Shown piece by piece: positions 49,125 through 57,814 of a stretch of 64,000 nt of DNA (the first letter of the stretch is position 1; the number at the start of each line of letters is the position of its first letter). Under the pieces are notes generated by a model. That model was not told where the DNA came from. It searched no databases and saw only the letters and a list, made by a program, of their open reading frames with translations. The DNA is from Hyphomicrobium sp. (lineage in GTDB: Bacteria > Pseudomonadota > Alphaproteobacteria > Rhizobiales > Hyphomicrobiaceae), in NCBI GenBank assembly GCA_019751875.1, contig JAIEMV010000013.1, positions 292,581 through 356,580 on the forward strand. Direction: 5' to 3'. The position numbers were made by a program, and so were the translations under genes.

Positions 49125-49570
49125 GAGACACCATGCAAGATCGCGACGCACTGTTCGACATCGGTCATCCGGCACCACACCGCGAAAGCATAAACATGTG
49201 GCTGCTCATGTTTGGCCTGTTTGGAAGCGCACTGGCCTGGTCGTTGCAACTGAACACTGGTGCCGCGTTGGGCGGGCTCCTATGCGCAAGCGGAGATGGA
49301 CCAGACGGTAAGAACTTCGCCGGAGCTCACGTCCTTTTGGTTGCGATAAACGGTTTGGCACTGGCTATTTCGATGGCAAGCCTCTGGGCGTCTTATCGCA
49401 CGCTGGTCCATACCGGCCACATGCACGAAGGGAATACAGGTGATCTTCTTGATGCCGGCGAAGGACGAACACGTTTTCTTGCTATGTGGGCGGTCTTCAC
49501 AAGTTTGCTATTCACTATTGCGGTAGCCTTCAACACGTTGACGGCGCTCTGGGGATCGATATGCAGCTAA
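49121..49570 (+). CDS. coxP: Cytochrome oxidase subunit III-like protein (CoxP)
   Basis: A 149-residue protein with three helices, opening MRDTMQDRDALFDIGHPAPH (ATGA overlap with coxO; the ATG at 49133 is an alternative). It matches the position and size of CoxP in coxMNOP, with only weak similarity to subunit III. AFNTLTALWG is its C-terminal helix. The cytochrome c gene begins inside its last codons. Confidence 0.7.
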   Translation: MRDTMQDRDALFDIGHPAPHRESINMWLLMFGLFGSALAWSLQLNTGAALGGLLCASGDGPDGKNFAGAHVLLVAINGLALAISMASLWASYRTLVHTGHMHEGNTGDLLDAGEGRTRFLAMWAVFTSLLFTIAVAFNTLTALWGSICS

Positions 49571-49935
49571 GAACAGCGCTGCCGCCGTTGGTGGCCATTT
49601 TTATTACTGGCCTCGTCTGCAGCCAGCCGCCGCATGCCGCGACCACAGACAATCGGCCAAACCCTGAAAACGGCGCAAAACTCATCCTCAAAGTAGGATG
49701 TGGTCTTTGTCATCGCATACCCGGGATTGAGAGTGCGAAGGGCAATGTCGGTCCACCACTCGACGGGATTGGGACTCGAATATTCATTGCCGGTAAGCTC
49801 AACAATACCACAGACAATATGGTCCGGTGGCTCCGCTTTCCACAAGAGGTCGTGCCAGGTAATGCGATGCCAGATATGGGGCTCAATGAGGAGGAAGCAC
49901 GCGATATCGCGGCCTACTTGGCGACTATCCGATGA
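49561..49935 (+). CDS. Small exported cytochrome c
   Basis: A 124-residue protein: signal peptide (to HAAT), heme site C47-x2-C50-H51 (GCGLCHRIPG), candidate Met ligand in GNAMPDMG. Sequence from NVGPPLDGIGTRIFIAGK onward is typical of class I cytochrome c at the end of cox operons. It overlaps coxP by 10 bases, so a second c-type cytochrome is produced with the oxidase. Its end overlaps the convergent CtaG-like gene by 22 bases. Confidence 0.85.
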   Translation: MQLRTALPPLVAIFITGLVCSQPPHAATTDNRPNPENGAKLILKVGCGLCHRIPGIESAKGNVGPPLDGIGTRIFIAGKLNNTTDNMVRWLRFPQEVVPGNAMPDMGLNEEEARDIAAYLATIR

Positions 49936-50591
49936 GCATTATCGTAAGAAATTACGCGGTAGCCCAGAACGATACTTCCAATGAGATAAGGCAGCGATCC
50001 GAGCGTTGCCATGAGTGCACCCGCCAGCCGTTGATCTTCGAGGCGATCCAATCCGAAACCTCCCGTGCAGATCTCGGGCGCGTACAGCAGTTTGGGCGCA
50101 AGGGCGAGCAATACGCCGAGCATGGCCATGTGGACGAAAGTGAACATGAGGGCGAGCGCGCCGATCGCAGCGCCGCCCGGCGTGTCGTCGCCAAATGAGA
50201 CCAGCCATAGGCCTACACCGGCGGCGAGGAACGACAGCTGTTGCAACGAAAAGAGAATAGGCGATGTAACTGCGGCCTCGTGAGCCGCCGGGATATGCCA
50301 CCCCCAGACGGCGGCCAACTCGACTATCGAGGCCGCTATCATCAGCGGCCCCGCACATTTCTTGATCCGCATACCGGACTGCGTAAGGCCATACGCCACG
50401 AGAGGTGCAGCGATGACCATAACGCATAAGTGCAAAATCGTGTGCTGAGAGAAGGAGCGCCGCGCCAACTCCGGAAGCGGTCCCATCCACAATGCTCCGG
50501 TGAAGACCAGTCCCGCCACCAAGCTGGCGCGCTGCGCTGCTAGAAAGCTAAACGACATTGCAGACGGCTTAAGTATCGAGGTTGGCTCCAT
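49914..50591 (-). CDS. CtaG-like caa3 oxidase assembly protein
   Basis: A 225-residue protein with six or seven helices. SQHTILHLCVMVIAAPLVAYGL, VWGWHIPAAHEAAVTSP, and FTFVHMAMLGVLLALAPKLLY followed by LEDQRLAGALMATLGSLPYLIG carry the conserved His, Asp and Gln of the CtaG family, as in the copy at 6022. The ATG at 50591 is chosen; longer frames lack a ribosome site. Convergent with the cox operon; likely inserts copper into this oxidase. Confidence 0.75.
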   Translation of the reverse strand: MEPTSILKPSAMSFSFLAAQRASLVAGLVFTGALWMGPLPELARRSFSQHTILHLCVMVIAAPLVAYGLTQSGMRIKKCAGPLMIAASIVELAAVWGWHIPAAHEAAVTSPILFSLQQLSFLAAGVGLWLVSFGDDTPGGAAIGALALMFTFVHMAMLGVLLALAPKLLYAPEICTGGFGLDRLEDQRLAGALMATLGSLPYLIGSIVLGYRVISYDNAHRIVAK

Positions 50592-51638
50592 GTATTGACT
50601 TCTTCCTGCGCTTGATCGGCGGCGTAACGCGATTGGGCGCTCTTCTGCTGCTAGAATGATGTCGTCTGGCCGCGGACGAGCAGTCTCTTTCAGGAGGTGA
50701 GCGGAATTCTTGATCCGCGGATTGGGCGTAGACTTGATGCGACGTTCAATGTCGATTCTCGACGATTTTGTTGACGGCAATGACATCATCGTCAGCCGTG
50801 TGCTCGAGTTGATCTAGGACTTCACTAAGCGCGCGAGGGCGATGCTCTGCCAAATGTAACCTCTTCTATGACGCTCGCTGACAGTGCAGCAGAACGGCAA
50901 TCTCACATTCACCAACTCCGCTGCTCTCAGCGCAATCTTGCCACTGCGGTGGTCTGGCGATGATAACCAGAAGCTTGTTGGGCAGTTCCTCAGGTGCGCA
51001 GCGCTAAGCGTGCTGCACCAGTCGCAGATGTGATTTCCGTTTGCAGTCGCAATGCATTTTGCGTTGGGCAGATTTCTTTTGTTTGCCGGGTAGATCGCCC
51101 GCCTGCTCGGCACTTCGGCAATGCTCTAGCTTGGGGGAGCGCCATCGGCATCGCTGTGATGATTGCGTGGCGGGTATTCTCTCGTAGCGAAAGATAATCC
51201 GATCAGCAGACACGTCAGTCGGCGGTTAGACTGCCGCTGAATGGATGTGGATACTCTCGATCGCCGGAACACAGTGAACAGTGCTGACACAACCTACGGA
51301 TCTGTCGTAGCTTTTTCAGCTCACAGCATGTGCCTTGCAGAGACGGTATATCAGCGATGACGGGGTGGCTGTGCTGGCAGTCTGAGGCGAACGGGTCTCG
51401 AATAACAGCGAATTTTCGCGATTTCCGGGGGTTGAAAACTGCCAGAAACGGCGCATTTCATCGATAAATCAGTGCGTTGCGGCGAAAGTGGTCGAGAAAT
51501 TATCAGGGAACTCCCGCGGGCTTATCAGGGAATTTTTCTGAAAGATCAGCGATCCGATTTGGCCGAACAGGGAGCCCCTGCAGCGTGAACTACTCCGGTG
51601 CTGGCTAGTCCCCCTAGCGTGGCGTGGTTCCATCGGCT
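50592..51638. other. Long gene-free stretch at the edge of the accessory region
   Basis: About 1 kb with only short, unconvincing frames (one of 26-35 codons near 50700-50810 follows AGGAGG). The 51500-51532 direct repeats lie within it. The sequence before 51600 has the lower GC typical of the left half; GC-rich mobile DNA begins at about 51620. Confidence 0.5.
51500..51532. repeat. Two TTATCAGGGAA direct repeats, 22 bases apart
   Basis: TTATCAGGGAA at 51500-51510 and again at 51522-51532, two helical turns apart, followed by AATTTTTC. Repeats of this type adjoin the boundary of the accessory region; they may be recombinase or regulator binding sites or the end of a mobile element. Confidence 0.5.
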
Positions 51639-52151
51639 TCAGCCCCCCAGGCCGGCGCGGACGTCCTTCAGCAGGATGAACAGGTGATAGGGGTCGGTCG
51701 GCGAGGGTTCAAAATCATAGCGCTCGTAGAACGCCCGCGCCTCGTTATCCTTGGCATGTACCACCAAGGCGCGGATACCGGCGATGTCGGCGGCTTGCAG
51801 CGTGCGCAGCAGCGCGTCTTTGAGAAGTCCCGCGCCGAGACCCTGGCCCTGCTGCCCCGTGGCGACCGCGAGTCGGGCCAGCACCATGACCGGAACCGGG
51901 TGGCGAGCGAGCCCCTTCTTCAGGCGCTCGGCCGCCTGCTCGTAAGCGACCTCCCCCACGACGAGGGTGTAGAAACCGACGATGCGATCCTCGGCGAGAG
52001 CGACGTAGGTCTGCGAAGCGCCGGCCTTCTGGTTCTGCAGCGCGTAGCGGACCAGGAACCGATTGAGCGGCTCCTTGCCGCAATCGAACGTATCGACCTC
52101 GTGGCGCCGGTCGAGCTTCTCGATCCGAAGCCCCTCGTGTGCGCCGGTCAT
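51639..52151 (-). CDS. GNAT-family toxin (TacT-like)
   Basis: A 170-residue acetyltransferase starting at the ATG at 52151, which overlaps the antitoxin stop (ATGA). FDCGKEPLNRFLVRYALQNQ is the TacT-type N-terminal motif, VPVMVLARLAVATGQQGQGLGAGLLKDAL is the acetyl-CoA loop (Q/R-x-x-G-x-G), and VVHAKDNEARAFYERYDFEPSPTDPYHLFI is the typical end. TacT-like toxins acetylate aminoacyl-tRNA and stop growth; the DUF1778 partner neutralises them. Confidence 0.87.
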   Translation of the reverse strand: MTGAHEGLRIEKLDRRHEVDTFDCGKEPLNRFLVRYALQNQKAGASQTYVALAEDRIVGFYTLVVGEVAYEQAAERLKKGLARHPVPVMVLARLAVATGQQGQGLGAGLLKDALLRTLQAADIAGIRALVVHAKDNEARAFYERYDFEPSPTDPYHLFILLKDVRAGLGG

Positions 52152-52450
52152 TTCTTCGGGGTCCGGTCGAACGGGCTCTTGCCGGCCAGGAGCTTCTTGA
52201 GCCGCGGCTTCGCACGCGGCGGCGCGTCGAGCGCCTCCTGAAAGGCCGCCCACGCGTCGGCCGGCAAGCCGAACCGCTGGCGGTCGGGGAGTGTCTCGGC
52301 CGCCTTCTGAAGGGCGCTCTCGAGCACGAACTCAGACACCGAGCGCTGTGATGCGGCGGCGGCCGACTGTAGGGCGCGCTTGGCTTCCGGCGTCAGCCGC
52401 AGGTCGAGCTTCTCGCTGCGGGTCGTTGTCTCGCGTCTGGTCGGGGCCAT
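52148..52450 (-). CDS. DUF1778 antitoxin (TacA-like)
   Basis: A 100-residue protein with a ribbon-helix-helix N terminus (EKLDLRLTPEAKRALQSAAAASQRSVSEFVLESALQKAA), then a flexible C-terminal part that binds the toxin. GGAAGGAG before the ATG. It precedes the GNAT toxin by ATGA overlap, the standard TacAT/AtaR-AtaT order. Confidence 0.88.
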   Translation of the reverse strand: MAPTRRETTTRSEKLDLRLTPEAKRALQSAAAASQRSVSEFVLESALQKAAETLPDRQRFGLPADAWAAFQEALDAPPRAKPRLKKLLAGKSPFDRTPKK

Positions 52451-52545
52451 GGAAATCTCCTTCCAGGGGGACTATGGCACAAATGCCCGACATTGTCATG
52501 ACGGCTCTTTGGCGCACTTCCCCGGCCTCGATGCGGGACCAGTGC

Positions 52546-52920
52546 TCACACGCCAGAGCGGCCGTCGTTCATCAGCCGACCGAGATCAGCCTCCATTTCG
52601 ACGAGCCGACGACGAAGGGCCGCCAGGTCGACGACTGCCAGCGCCTGTTCTCGGCCGGCGAGCCTCAGCACGGCAGTCAGGACCGCGTCGGAGTGTCGAA
52701 TGAGGCCGACCAGATGATCTCCCCTCGGTCCGCTCGTGCCAGCCATCCAGTTCTTGACTGTACGCTCGTTGGCCGACGTCCACGCCATGATCGTCTTGAC
52801 CGCGCGATGCGATCCGCCGAGCTCGGCGCGCAATGCCTGCCCGATCGCTGTGGCGTACGTTAGCTCATCGGCGCTGCCGTTCGAGCCATTCGGAAAACGA
52901 TTGCCCTTCTTCGGAAACAT
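52546..52920 (-). CDS. Integrase-associated small HTH-like protein
   Basis: A 124-residue protein. TAIGQALRAELGGSHRAVKTIMAWTSANERTVKNWMAGTSGPRG resembles a helix-turn-helix with a recognition helix (ERTVKNWM); the C-terminal half is helical. Proteins of this sort occur beside serine recombinases in rhizobial mobile elements and may be directionality or transcription factors. Divergent from the recombinase at 53076. Function not proven. Confidence 0.6.
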   Translation of the reverse strand: MFPKKGNRFPNGSNGSADELTYATAIGQALRAELGGSHRAVKTIMAWTSANERTVKNWMAGTSGPRGDHLVGLIRHSDAVLTAVLRLAGREQALAVVDLAALRRRLVEMEADLGRLMNDGRSGV

Positions 52921-53075
52921 ATTTCCGGGCCTCCGCAGCTACAATGACCGCGGCAGTGCTCTCGATGACTGCCGAACGATCCATCCTGGCGGTCAGGGGG
53001 CACGACTGACCGCCGGTTGTGGAGCGGTGGTGAACAAGGTCGGCAACGACGTGAAATCGCTGCAGGGACGCAGCC

Positions 53076-54599
53076 ATGGCAGTGCGCGCAGTACAGTACG
53101 TTCGAATGTCGACCGAGCATCAGCGCTATTCGACCGAGAACCAGGCGGACGTGATCCAGCAATATGCCGCCCGGCACGGCATCGAGATCGTTCGCACCTA
53201 CGCCGACGAAGGAAAGAGCGGACTTAGCCTGTCCGGGCGCGACGCTCTCAAGCGCCTCATCGATGACGTCGTGCGGGGCGGCGTCGATTTCGAAGTGATC
53301 CTGGTCTACGACGTCAGCCGCTGGGGCCGGTTCCAGGATGCCGACGAAAGCGCCTACTACGAGTACATCTGCAAACGCGCCGGGATCAGCGTCCACTACT
53401 GCGCCGAGCAGTTCGACAACGACGGCAGCCCCGTCTCGACCATCGTCAAGGGCGTCAAGCGCGCCATGGCCGGCGAATACAGCCGGGAGCTCTCGGCCAA
53501 GGTGTTCGCCGGCCAGTGCCGGCTCATCGAGTTGGGGTTCCGGCAGGGCGGACCGCCGGGCCTCGGGCTGCGACGCTGCCTGATCGACCAGAATTCGGAG
53601 AGGAAGGGTTACCTAGCGCGCGGCGAGCACAAGAGCATTCAGACCGACCGGGTCATCCTGGTCCCGGGGCCGGCCGAGGAAATCGAGGTGGTGCGCGGCA
53701 TCTATCGAGCGTTCACCGTTGAGCGGAAATCAGAGCGCGAGATCGCCGCGGACCTCAATGCGCGCGGCATTCCGACCGACCTCAGCCGCCCATGGACGCG
53801 GGCGACCGTCCATCAAGTGCTGATCAACGAGAAGTACATCGGCAACAATGTCTGGGGCCGCCACTCGTTCAAGCTCAAGAAGCGGCACATCCGCAATAGC
53901 CCCGACAACTGGCTGCGCGCCAACGGCGCCTTCGAGCGGATTGTCGATCTCGATCAGTTCGAGGCCGTCCAGGCCATCATCCGGGAGCGCGCGGTCCGCC
54001 TGTCGGACGACGATTTGCTCGCAGCCTTGCGGCAGCTCCTGGAGGATCACGGCTACCTCTCCGGACTCATCATCGATGAATCCGAAGCGGCGCCGTCTCG
54101 TGGCGCCTATCTGTCCCGGTTTGGAAGCCTTCTGCGTGCCTACCAGCTTATCGGCTACACGCCAGACCGGGACTACCAGTATCTCCGGATCAACCGTGAA
54201 CTCCGGAAACTGCATCCGGAAATCGTGACCCAGGTTGTCGCCGGCGTCGAAAACGCCGGTGGTCGCGTTGAGCGCGATGCCGCGACAGACGTCTTGACGG
54301 TCAACAGCGAGTTCACGGCATCCGTCGTGATCGCCCGCTGCCGGCACACCGAGGCCGGGTCTCTGAGGTGGCACATCCGCCTCGATACGGGCCTTTGCCC
54401 GGATCTGACTGTGGCGGTGCGCCTCGACGCGAGCAACCGCTCGGCCTTTGACTACTACCTGTTGCCGCGGCTCGACATGGCGCTCCCGCGCCTGCGACTT
54501 GCCGAGCACAACGGCGTCTCGCTCGATGCCTATCGATGCGACACGCTGGATGCCTTCTACGAGTTGACCGCCCGTTCCGATCTTGCGGAGGTTGCGTAA
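53076..54599 (+). CDS. Serine site-specific recombinase
   Basis: A 507-residue recombinase: catalytic Ser12 in YVRMSTEHQRYSTENQ, AEGK-type strand and DVSRWGRF in the resolvase domain, then a recombinase domain (REIAADLNARGIPTDLSRPWTRATVHQVLINEKYIGNNVWG) and a long C-terminal region that differs from phage integrases. The same gene order (recombinase-ParB-RepB) is seen in other rhizobia and probably marks a mobile element; its TAA overlaps the next ATG (TAATG). Confidence 0.87.
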   Translation: MAVRAVQYVRMSTEHQRYSTENQADVIQQYAARHGIEIVRTYADEGKSGLSLSGRDALKRLIDDVVRGGVDFEVILVYDVSRWGRFQDADESAYYEYICKRAGISVHYCAEQFDNDGSPVSTIVKGVKRAMAGEYSRELSAKVFAGQCRLIELGFRQGGPPGLGLRRCLIDQNSERKGYLARGEHKSIQTDRVILVPGPAEEIEVVRGIYRAFTVERKSEREIAADLNARGIPTDLSRPWTRATVHQVLINEKYIGNNVWGRHSFKLKKRHIRNSPDNWLRANGAFERIVDLDQFEAVQAIIRERAVRLSDDDLLAALRQLLEDHGYLSGLIIDESEAAPSRGAYLSRFGSLLRAYQLIGYTPDRDYQYLRINRELRKLHPEIVTQVVAGVENAGGRVERDAATDVLTVNSEFTASVVIARCRHTEAGSLRWHIRLDTGLCPDLTVAVRLDASNRSAFDYYLLPRLDMALPRLRLAEHNGVSLDAYRCDTLDAFYELTARSDLAEVA

Positions 54600-55480
54600 T
54601 GAGTGATCCCATTGTCGAAGAGATCCCGATCGATCGCATCAGCGTGATCAATCCTCGCGTCAGAAACCGGCGCTCGTTCCGAGAAGTCGTGGATAGCATT
54701 GCGCATCTCGGCCTGAAGAAGCCGATCACCGTGGCCCGCCGCGACGGCCCGGATGGGCCAACATATGATCTGATCTGCGGGCAGGGTCGCCTCGAGGCCT
54801 ATCAATCCCTCGGCCAGACCACCATACCCGCCATCGTGAAGGAGGCGGAGCCCGAGGACTGCCTGCTGCAGAGCCTTGTCGAGAACTGCGCCCGACGGAA
54901 GCACGATCCGCTCGACTTGCTCCGCGACATCGGCGGCATGAAGGAGCGCGGCTACGACGAGGGCGCCATCGCCGAGAAGACGGGCCTGACGCTCGCCTAT
55001 GTGAAGTGCGTTACTCACCTTCTGGAGAAGGGAGAGCAGCGGTTGCTGCGCGCGGTCGAGACCGGTCAGATCCCGATCTCTGTGGCGATCGACATTTCGA
55101 ACGCCGATGATCTCGATGTGCAGGCCGCGCTCCGAAGCGCTTATGAGAAGAACTTGCTGCGCGGCCGCAAGCTCATGAACGCCAAACAGCTCATCGAACA
55201 GCGCCTGAAGCGAGGCAAGGGTTCCGCGGCGAAAGGACGGCGAATCCCGGATGCGACGCCCGACGCAGTGTACCGTGCCTACAAGGATGACGCGGACCGC
55301 AAGCAGATCCTGATACAGAAGGCCGACGAGACGAAGGGCAAGCTGATCTTCGTGTCGGAGGCCCTGCGCTCGCTGTTCACGAACGACGGATTCGTCGCAC
55401 TGCTTCGATCCGAGAAGCTCGACAACCTGCCCCGCAACTTGGCGAACCGAATTCGTAGCCAGGAGACCGCCGCGTCATGA
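54599..55480 (+). CDS. ParB/RepB-like protein 1
   Basis: A 293-residue protein with a ParB N-terminal nuclease/CTPase-like domain (PIDRISVINPRVRNRRSFREVVDSI, KPITVARR, YDLICGQGRLEAY, LVENCARRKHDPLDLL) and an HTH (GYDEGAIAEKTGLTLAYVKCV). No ParA gene is present, so it is unlikely to be a standard partition protein; in this setting it probably assists the recombinase. ATG overlaps the recombinase stop; ATGA overlap with the next gene. Confidence 0.85.
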   Translation: MSDPIVEEIPIDRISVINPRVRNRRSFREVVDSIAHLGLKKPITVARRDGPDGPTYDLICGQGRLEAYQSLGQTTIPAIVKEAEPEDCLLQSLVENCARRKHDPLDLLRDIGGMKERGYDEGAIAEKTGLTLAYVKCVTHLLEKGEQRLLRAVETGQIPISVAIDISNADDLDVQAALRSAYEKNLLRGRKLMNAKQLIEQRLKRGKGSAAKGRRIPDATPDAVYRAYKDDADRKQILIQKADETKGKLIFVSEALRSLFTNDGFVALLRSEKLDNLPRNLANRIRSQETAAS

Positions 55481-56376
55481 CGACAAAGGATGCGACCAAG
55501 CCGGTCACAGCGGCGTTTCGTCGTGAAAGCCTCCGCATTCCGATCGACGACATTCTGCCGCTTCGCGTGGTCACCCCTGCAGTGAAGGCCAGCCGGAAGT
55601 ACACCCAAATTGCCGCGTCGATCAGTGAGGTGGGGATTGTCGAGCCGCCGATCGTGGCGCCGGATCGGACGACGAAGGGGAAGTACCTGCTGCTCGACGG
55701 CCACCTTCGGCTGGCAATCCTGCGAGACCATGGCGCGACCGACGTCGTCTGCCTCGTGTCCACCGACGACGAGGCCTTCACCTATAACAAGCGCATCAGC
55801 CGCATCGCGATCGTGCAAGAGCACAAGATGATCGTGAAGGCGATCGAGCGGGGCGTCTCGGAGCAGCGGATCGCCAAGGCGCTCGACGTCGATGTTCCGT
55901 TTCTGCGCGCCAAGATTCGACTTCTGAAGGGCATCTGTCCCGAGGTCGCCGACCTCTTGAAGGACAAGCACATCTCCATGAACGCGATGTCGTTCCTCCG
56001 GCGGATGGCGCCACTCCGGCAGATCGAGGCCGCCGAGCTGATGGTCGCCATGAACAAGTTCACCGCCAACTACGCGCAATCTCTGCTGGCGGCAACGCCG
56101 CGGAACCAGCTGGTCGAGCCCGACAAGCCGAAGCGCATCAAGGGGCTTTCGGAGAAGCAGATCGGTCTGATGCAGCGCGAGTCGGCGAACCTCGATCGCC
56201 AGTTCAAGCTGATCGAGAAATCCTACGGGGCCGATCACCTCGATCTGGTTCTGGTAAACGGCTACGTGGCCAAGCTGCTCGGCAACGCGAAGGTCGTCCG
56301 ATTCCTGGCCCAGCACTATGCAGAAATCCTGGTCGAGTTTCAGAAGCTGGTCGACGCGAAGACCGCCGCGACCTGA
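55477..56376 (+). CDS. ParB/RepB-like protein 2 (RepB C-terminal type)
   Basis: A 299-residue protein. N-terminal ParB-like domain (IPIDDILPLRVVTPAVKASRKYTQIAASISEVGIVEPPIVA, YLLLDGHLRLAIL), HTH (GVSEQRIAKALDVDVPFLRAKIRLLKGI) and a C-terminal helical part (KRIKGLSEKQIGLMQRESANLDRQFKLIE) of the plasmid partition RepB C-terminal type. Together with the upstream ParB and recombinase it forms a tightly coupled three-gene operon. Confidence 0.83.
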   Translation: MTTKDATKPVTAAFRRESLRIPIDDILPLRVVTPAVKASRKYTQIAASISEVGIVEPPIVAPDRTTKGKYLLLDGHLRLAILRDHGATDVVCLVSTDDEAFTYNKRISRIAIVQEHKMIVKAIERGVSEQRIAKALDVDVPFLRAKIRLLKGICPEVADLLKDKHISMNAMSFLRRMAPLRQIEAAELMVAMNKFTANYAQSLLAATPRNQLVEPDKPKRIKGLSEKQIGLMQRESANLDRQFKLIEKSYGADHLDLVLVNGYVAKLLGNAKVVRFLAQHYAEILVEFQKLVDAKTAAT

Positions 56377-57008
56377 AGCCGTGTTGGCATGGACGGCGAT
56401 GGGGACCCGGACCCACAAGCGCGGGGACCGCGGGAGACGCCGCGCGGTGGGGCGGATCAATCGCGGTGGTGGGAATGGCGGCGAACCCGTTCGGAGCCCA
56501 CCCCGGGGCGATGGTCAGTCCGGCGCGGTTCGCACGTTGTTCATCAAGATGGCCGCTGACGAGGGCCCAGCCGACGAACCCGACCTCTCGACCGTCGACG
56601 AACTTGACCCATAGAGTCCTGTCCGCTTTCGCAGCCGACGGTCCGCTCATCTCCCATGGACCGGAAATGGCCTAACCGTCGGCCATCACCCGCGCCCGCA
56701 GCCTGTGCAACCGCTGCCGATCGGGTTTATATTTCCTAGTTGCAGGTTGAATTTAGCAAGTGCGAATGAACTGCGTCGTTAACCTGTTGTTTGGCATGGT
56801 CGGGCAAGATCGTCGCGTCGCACGAGACTAGACGCCTCGATGGCATGACCGCCGTTGCGCAGCCGCCGAGAGCGGCCTCCGACCACAATCCGACCTCTGA
56901 GCCCGGCCAATAACGGGGGGCATTGCCGTTGCGGCATGGCCTCCGGCGCGGCAGCGTAATCCGGCATCGGGTCCACCCGACCAAGATCGACAAAGCGGAG
57001 ACCGCGGC
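56377..57008. other. Gene-free stretch after the recombinase operon
   Basis: No convincing gene in about 630 bases; frames found here are long only because of high GC. GGAG at about 56998 is the ribosome site of the chemoreceptor fragment. AT-richer in its second half. Confidence 0.45.
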
Positions 57009-57710
57009 ATGCGCATCGTCAATTTCTCTAACTGGAGCATCCGAAGCCGGATCATCGGCGCATTCGTCGTTCTCGGCCTCGTCGTCGTTTCGTCCGCACT
57101 CTACACGCGCGCCCAACTGATTTCGGCGAACAGCAACATCGACCGTGCCTTCCACAACGAGGTGCCGTCGGCCATCGGCGTGCTCCAGATCGCATCGGCG
57201 ACGCGCTCCATTTCGATGGACGTGCGCGGCTTTCTCGCCAGCGGCGATGCCAGACTCCGGGATCAGGCTTTCAAGAGCTGGGCGCATCTCGAAGCCATGC
57301 TCGATGCCGAGAAAGCGCGCGCCGCTAAGACCGGCGATCGAGCGCTCGCCGGCAAGCTCGACGAGCTTTCGGGCCTTCTTGCCCGGCTCAAAAAAACGCA
57401 CACCGAGATCGCCGCCGTCGCGTTCACCCCCGCGGCGTTCCCGGCGACACAGAAGTTCGAATCCGAGATCGTGCCTCGCGTCGAGAAGCTGCTCCAGGTC
57501 ATGGCCATGATGGTCGAGGTCGAGTTCCAGCAGCCGGCGAGTGCCGAGCGCCGTCACGTGCTCAAGGCTGCATCCGACATGCAGGCCCAATTCGCCACCG
57601 TTGCAAGCCATCTGCGCTCCTATATCGACAGCGGCTCGGAGGACGAGAAATCGCGGTTCTGGACCAGCTGGATCGGTTCCGCTGTCCGATACCCGCTTGT
57701 GGTTGGGTGA
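57009..57710 (+). pseudogene. Truncated methyl-accepting chemotaxis protein (sensor domain only)
   Basis: A 233-residue frame with GGAG site: signal-anchor helix (RSRIIGAFVVLGLVVVSSALY), then a four-helix-bundle ligand domain with a conserved DVRGFLASGDA-type segment. A normal receptor would continue with a second transmembrane helix, HAMP and the MCP signalling domain; here the frame ends soon after the sensor domain and the sequence then changes to AT-richer DNA (57720 on). The rest was probably lost by insertion or deletion. Confidence 0.65.
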
Positions 57711-57814
57711 GCGCGGCGTACAAAGAGTTCGTAGCGCTCATTAATAGAACGATCGACTTGTCCAGCTACGGCAATTGCTCTAGAAATTTAGCAAATCAAT
57801 AGATCTGGAGTTAC

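Noticed and set aside
53730..56460. Long minus-strand frames opposite the recombinase and ParB genes (259 and 393 codons)
   Set aside because: Arg/Leu/Val-rich translations typical of antisense reading in GC-rich genes; the plus-strand genes have clear domains and overlapping starts and stops.
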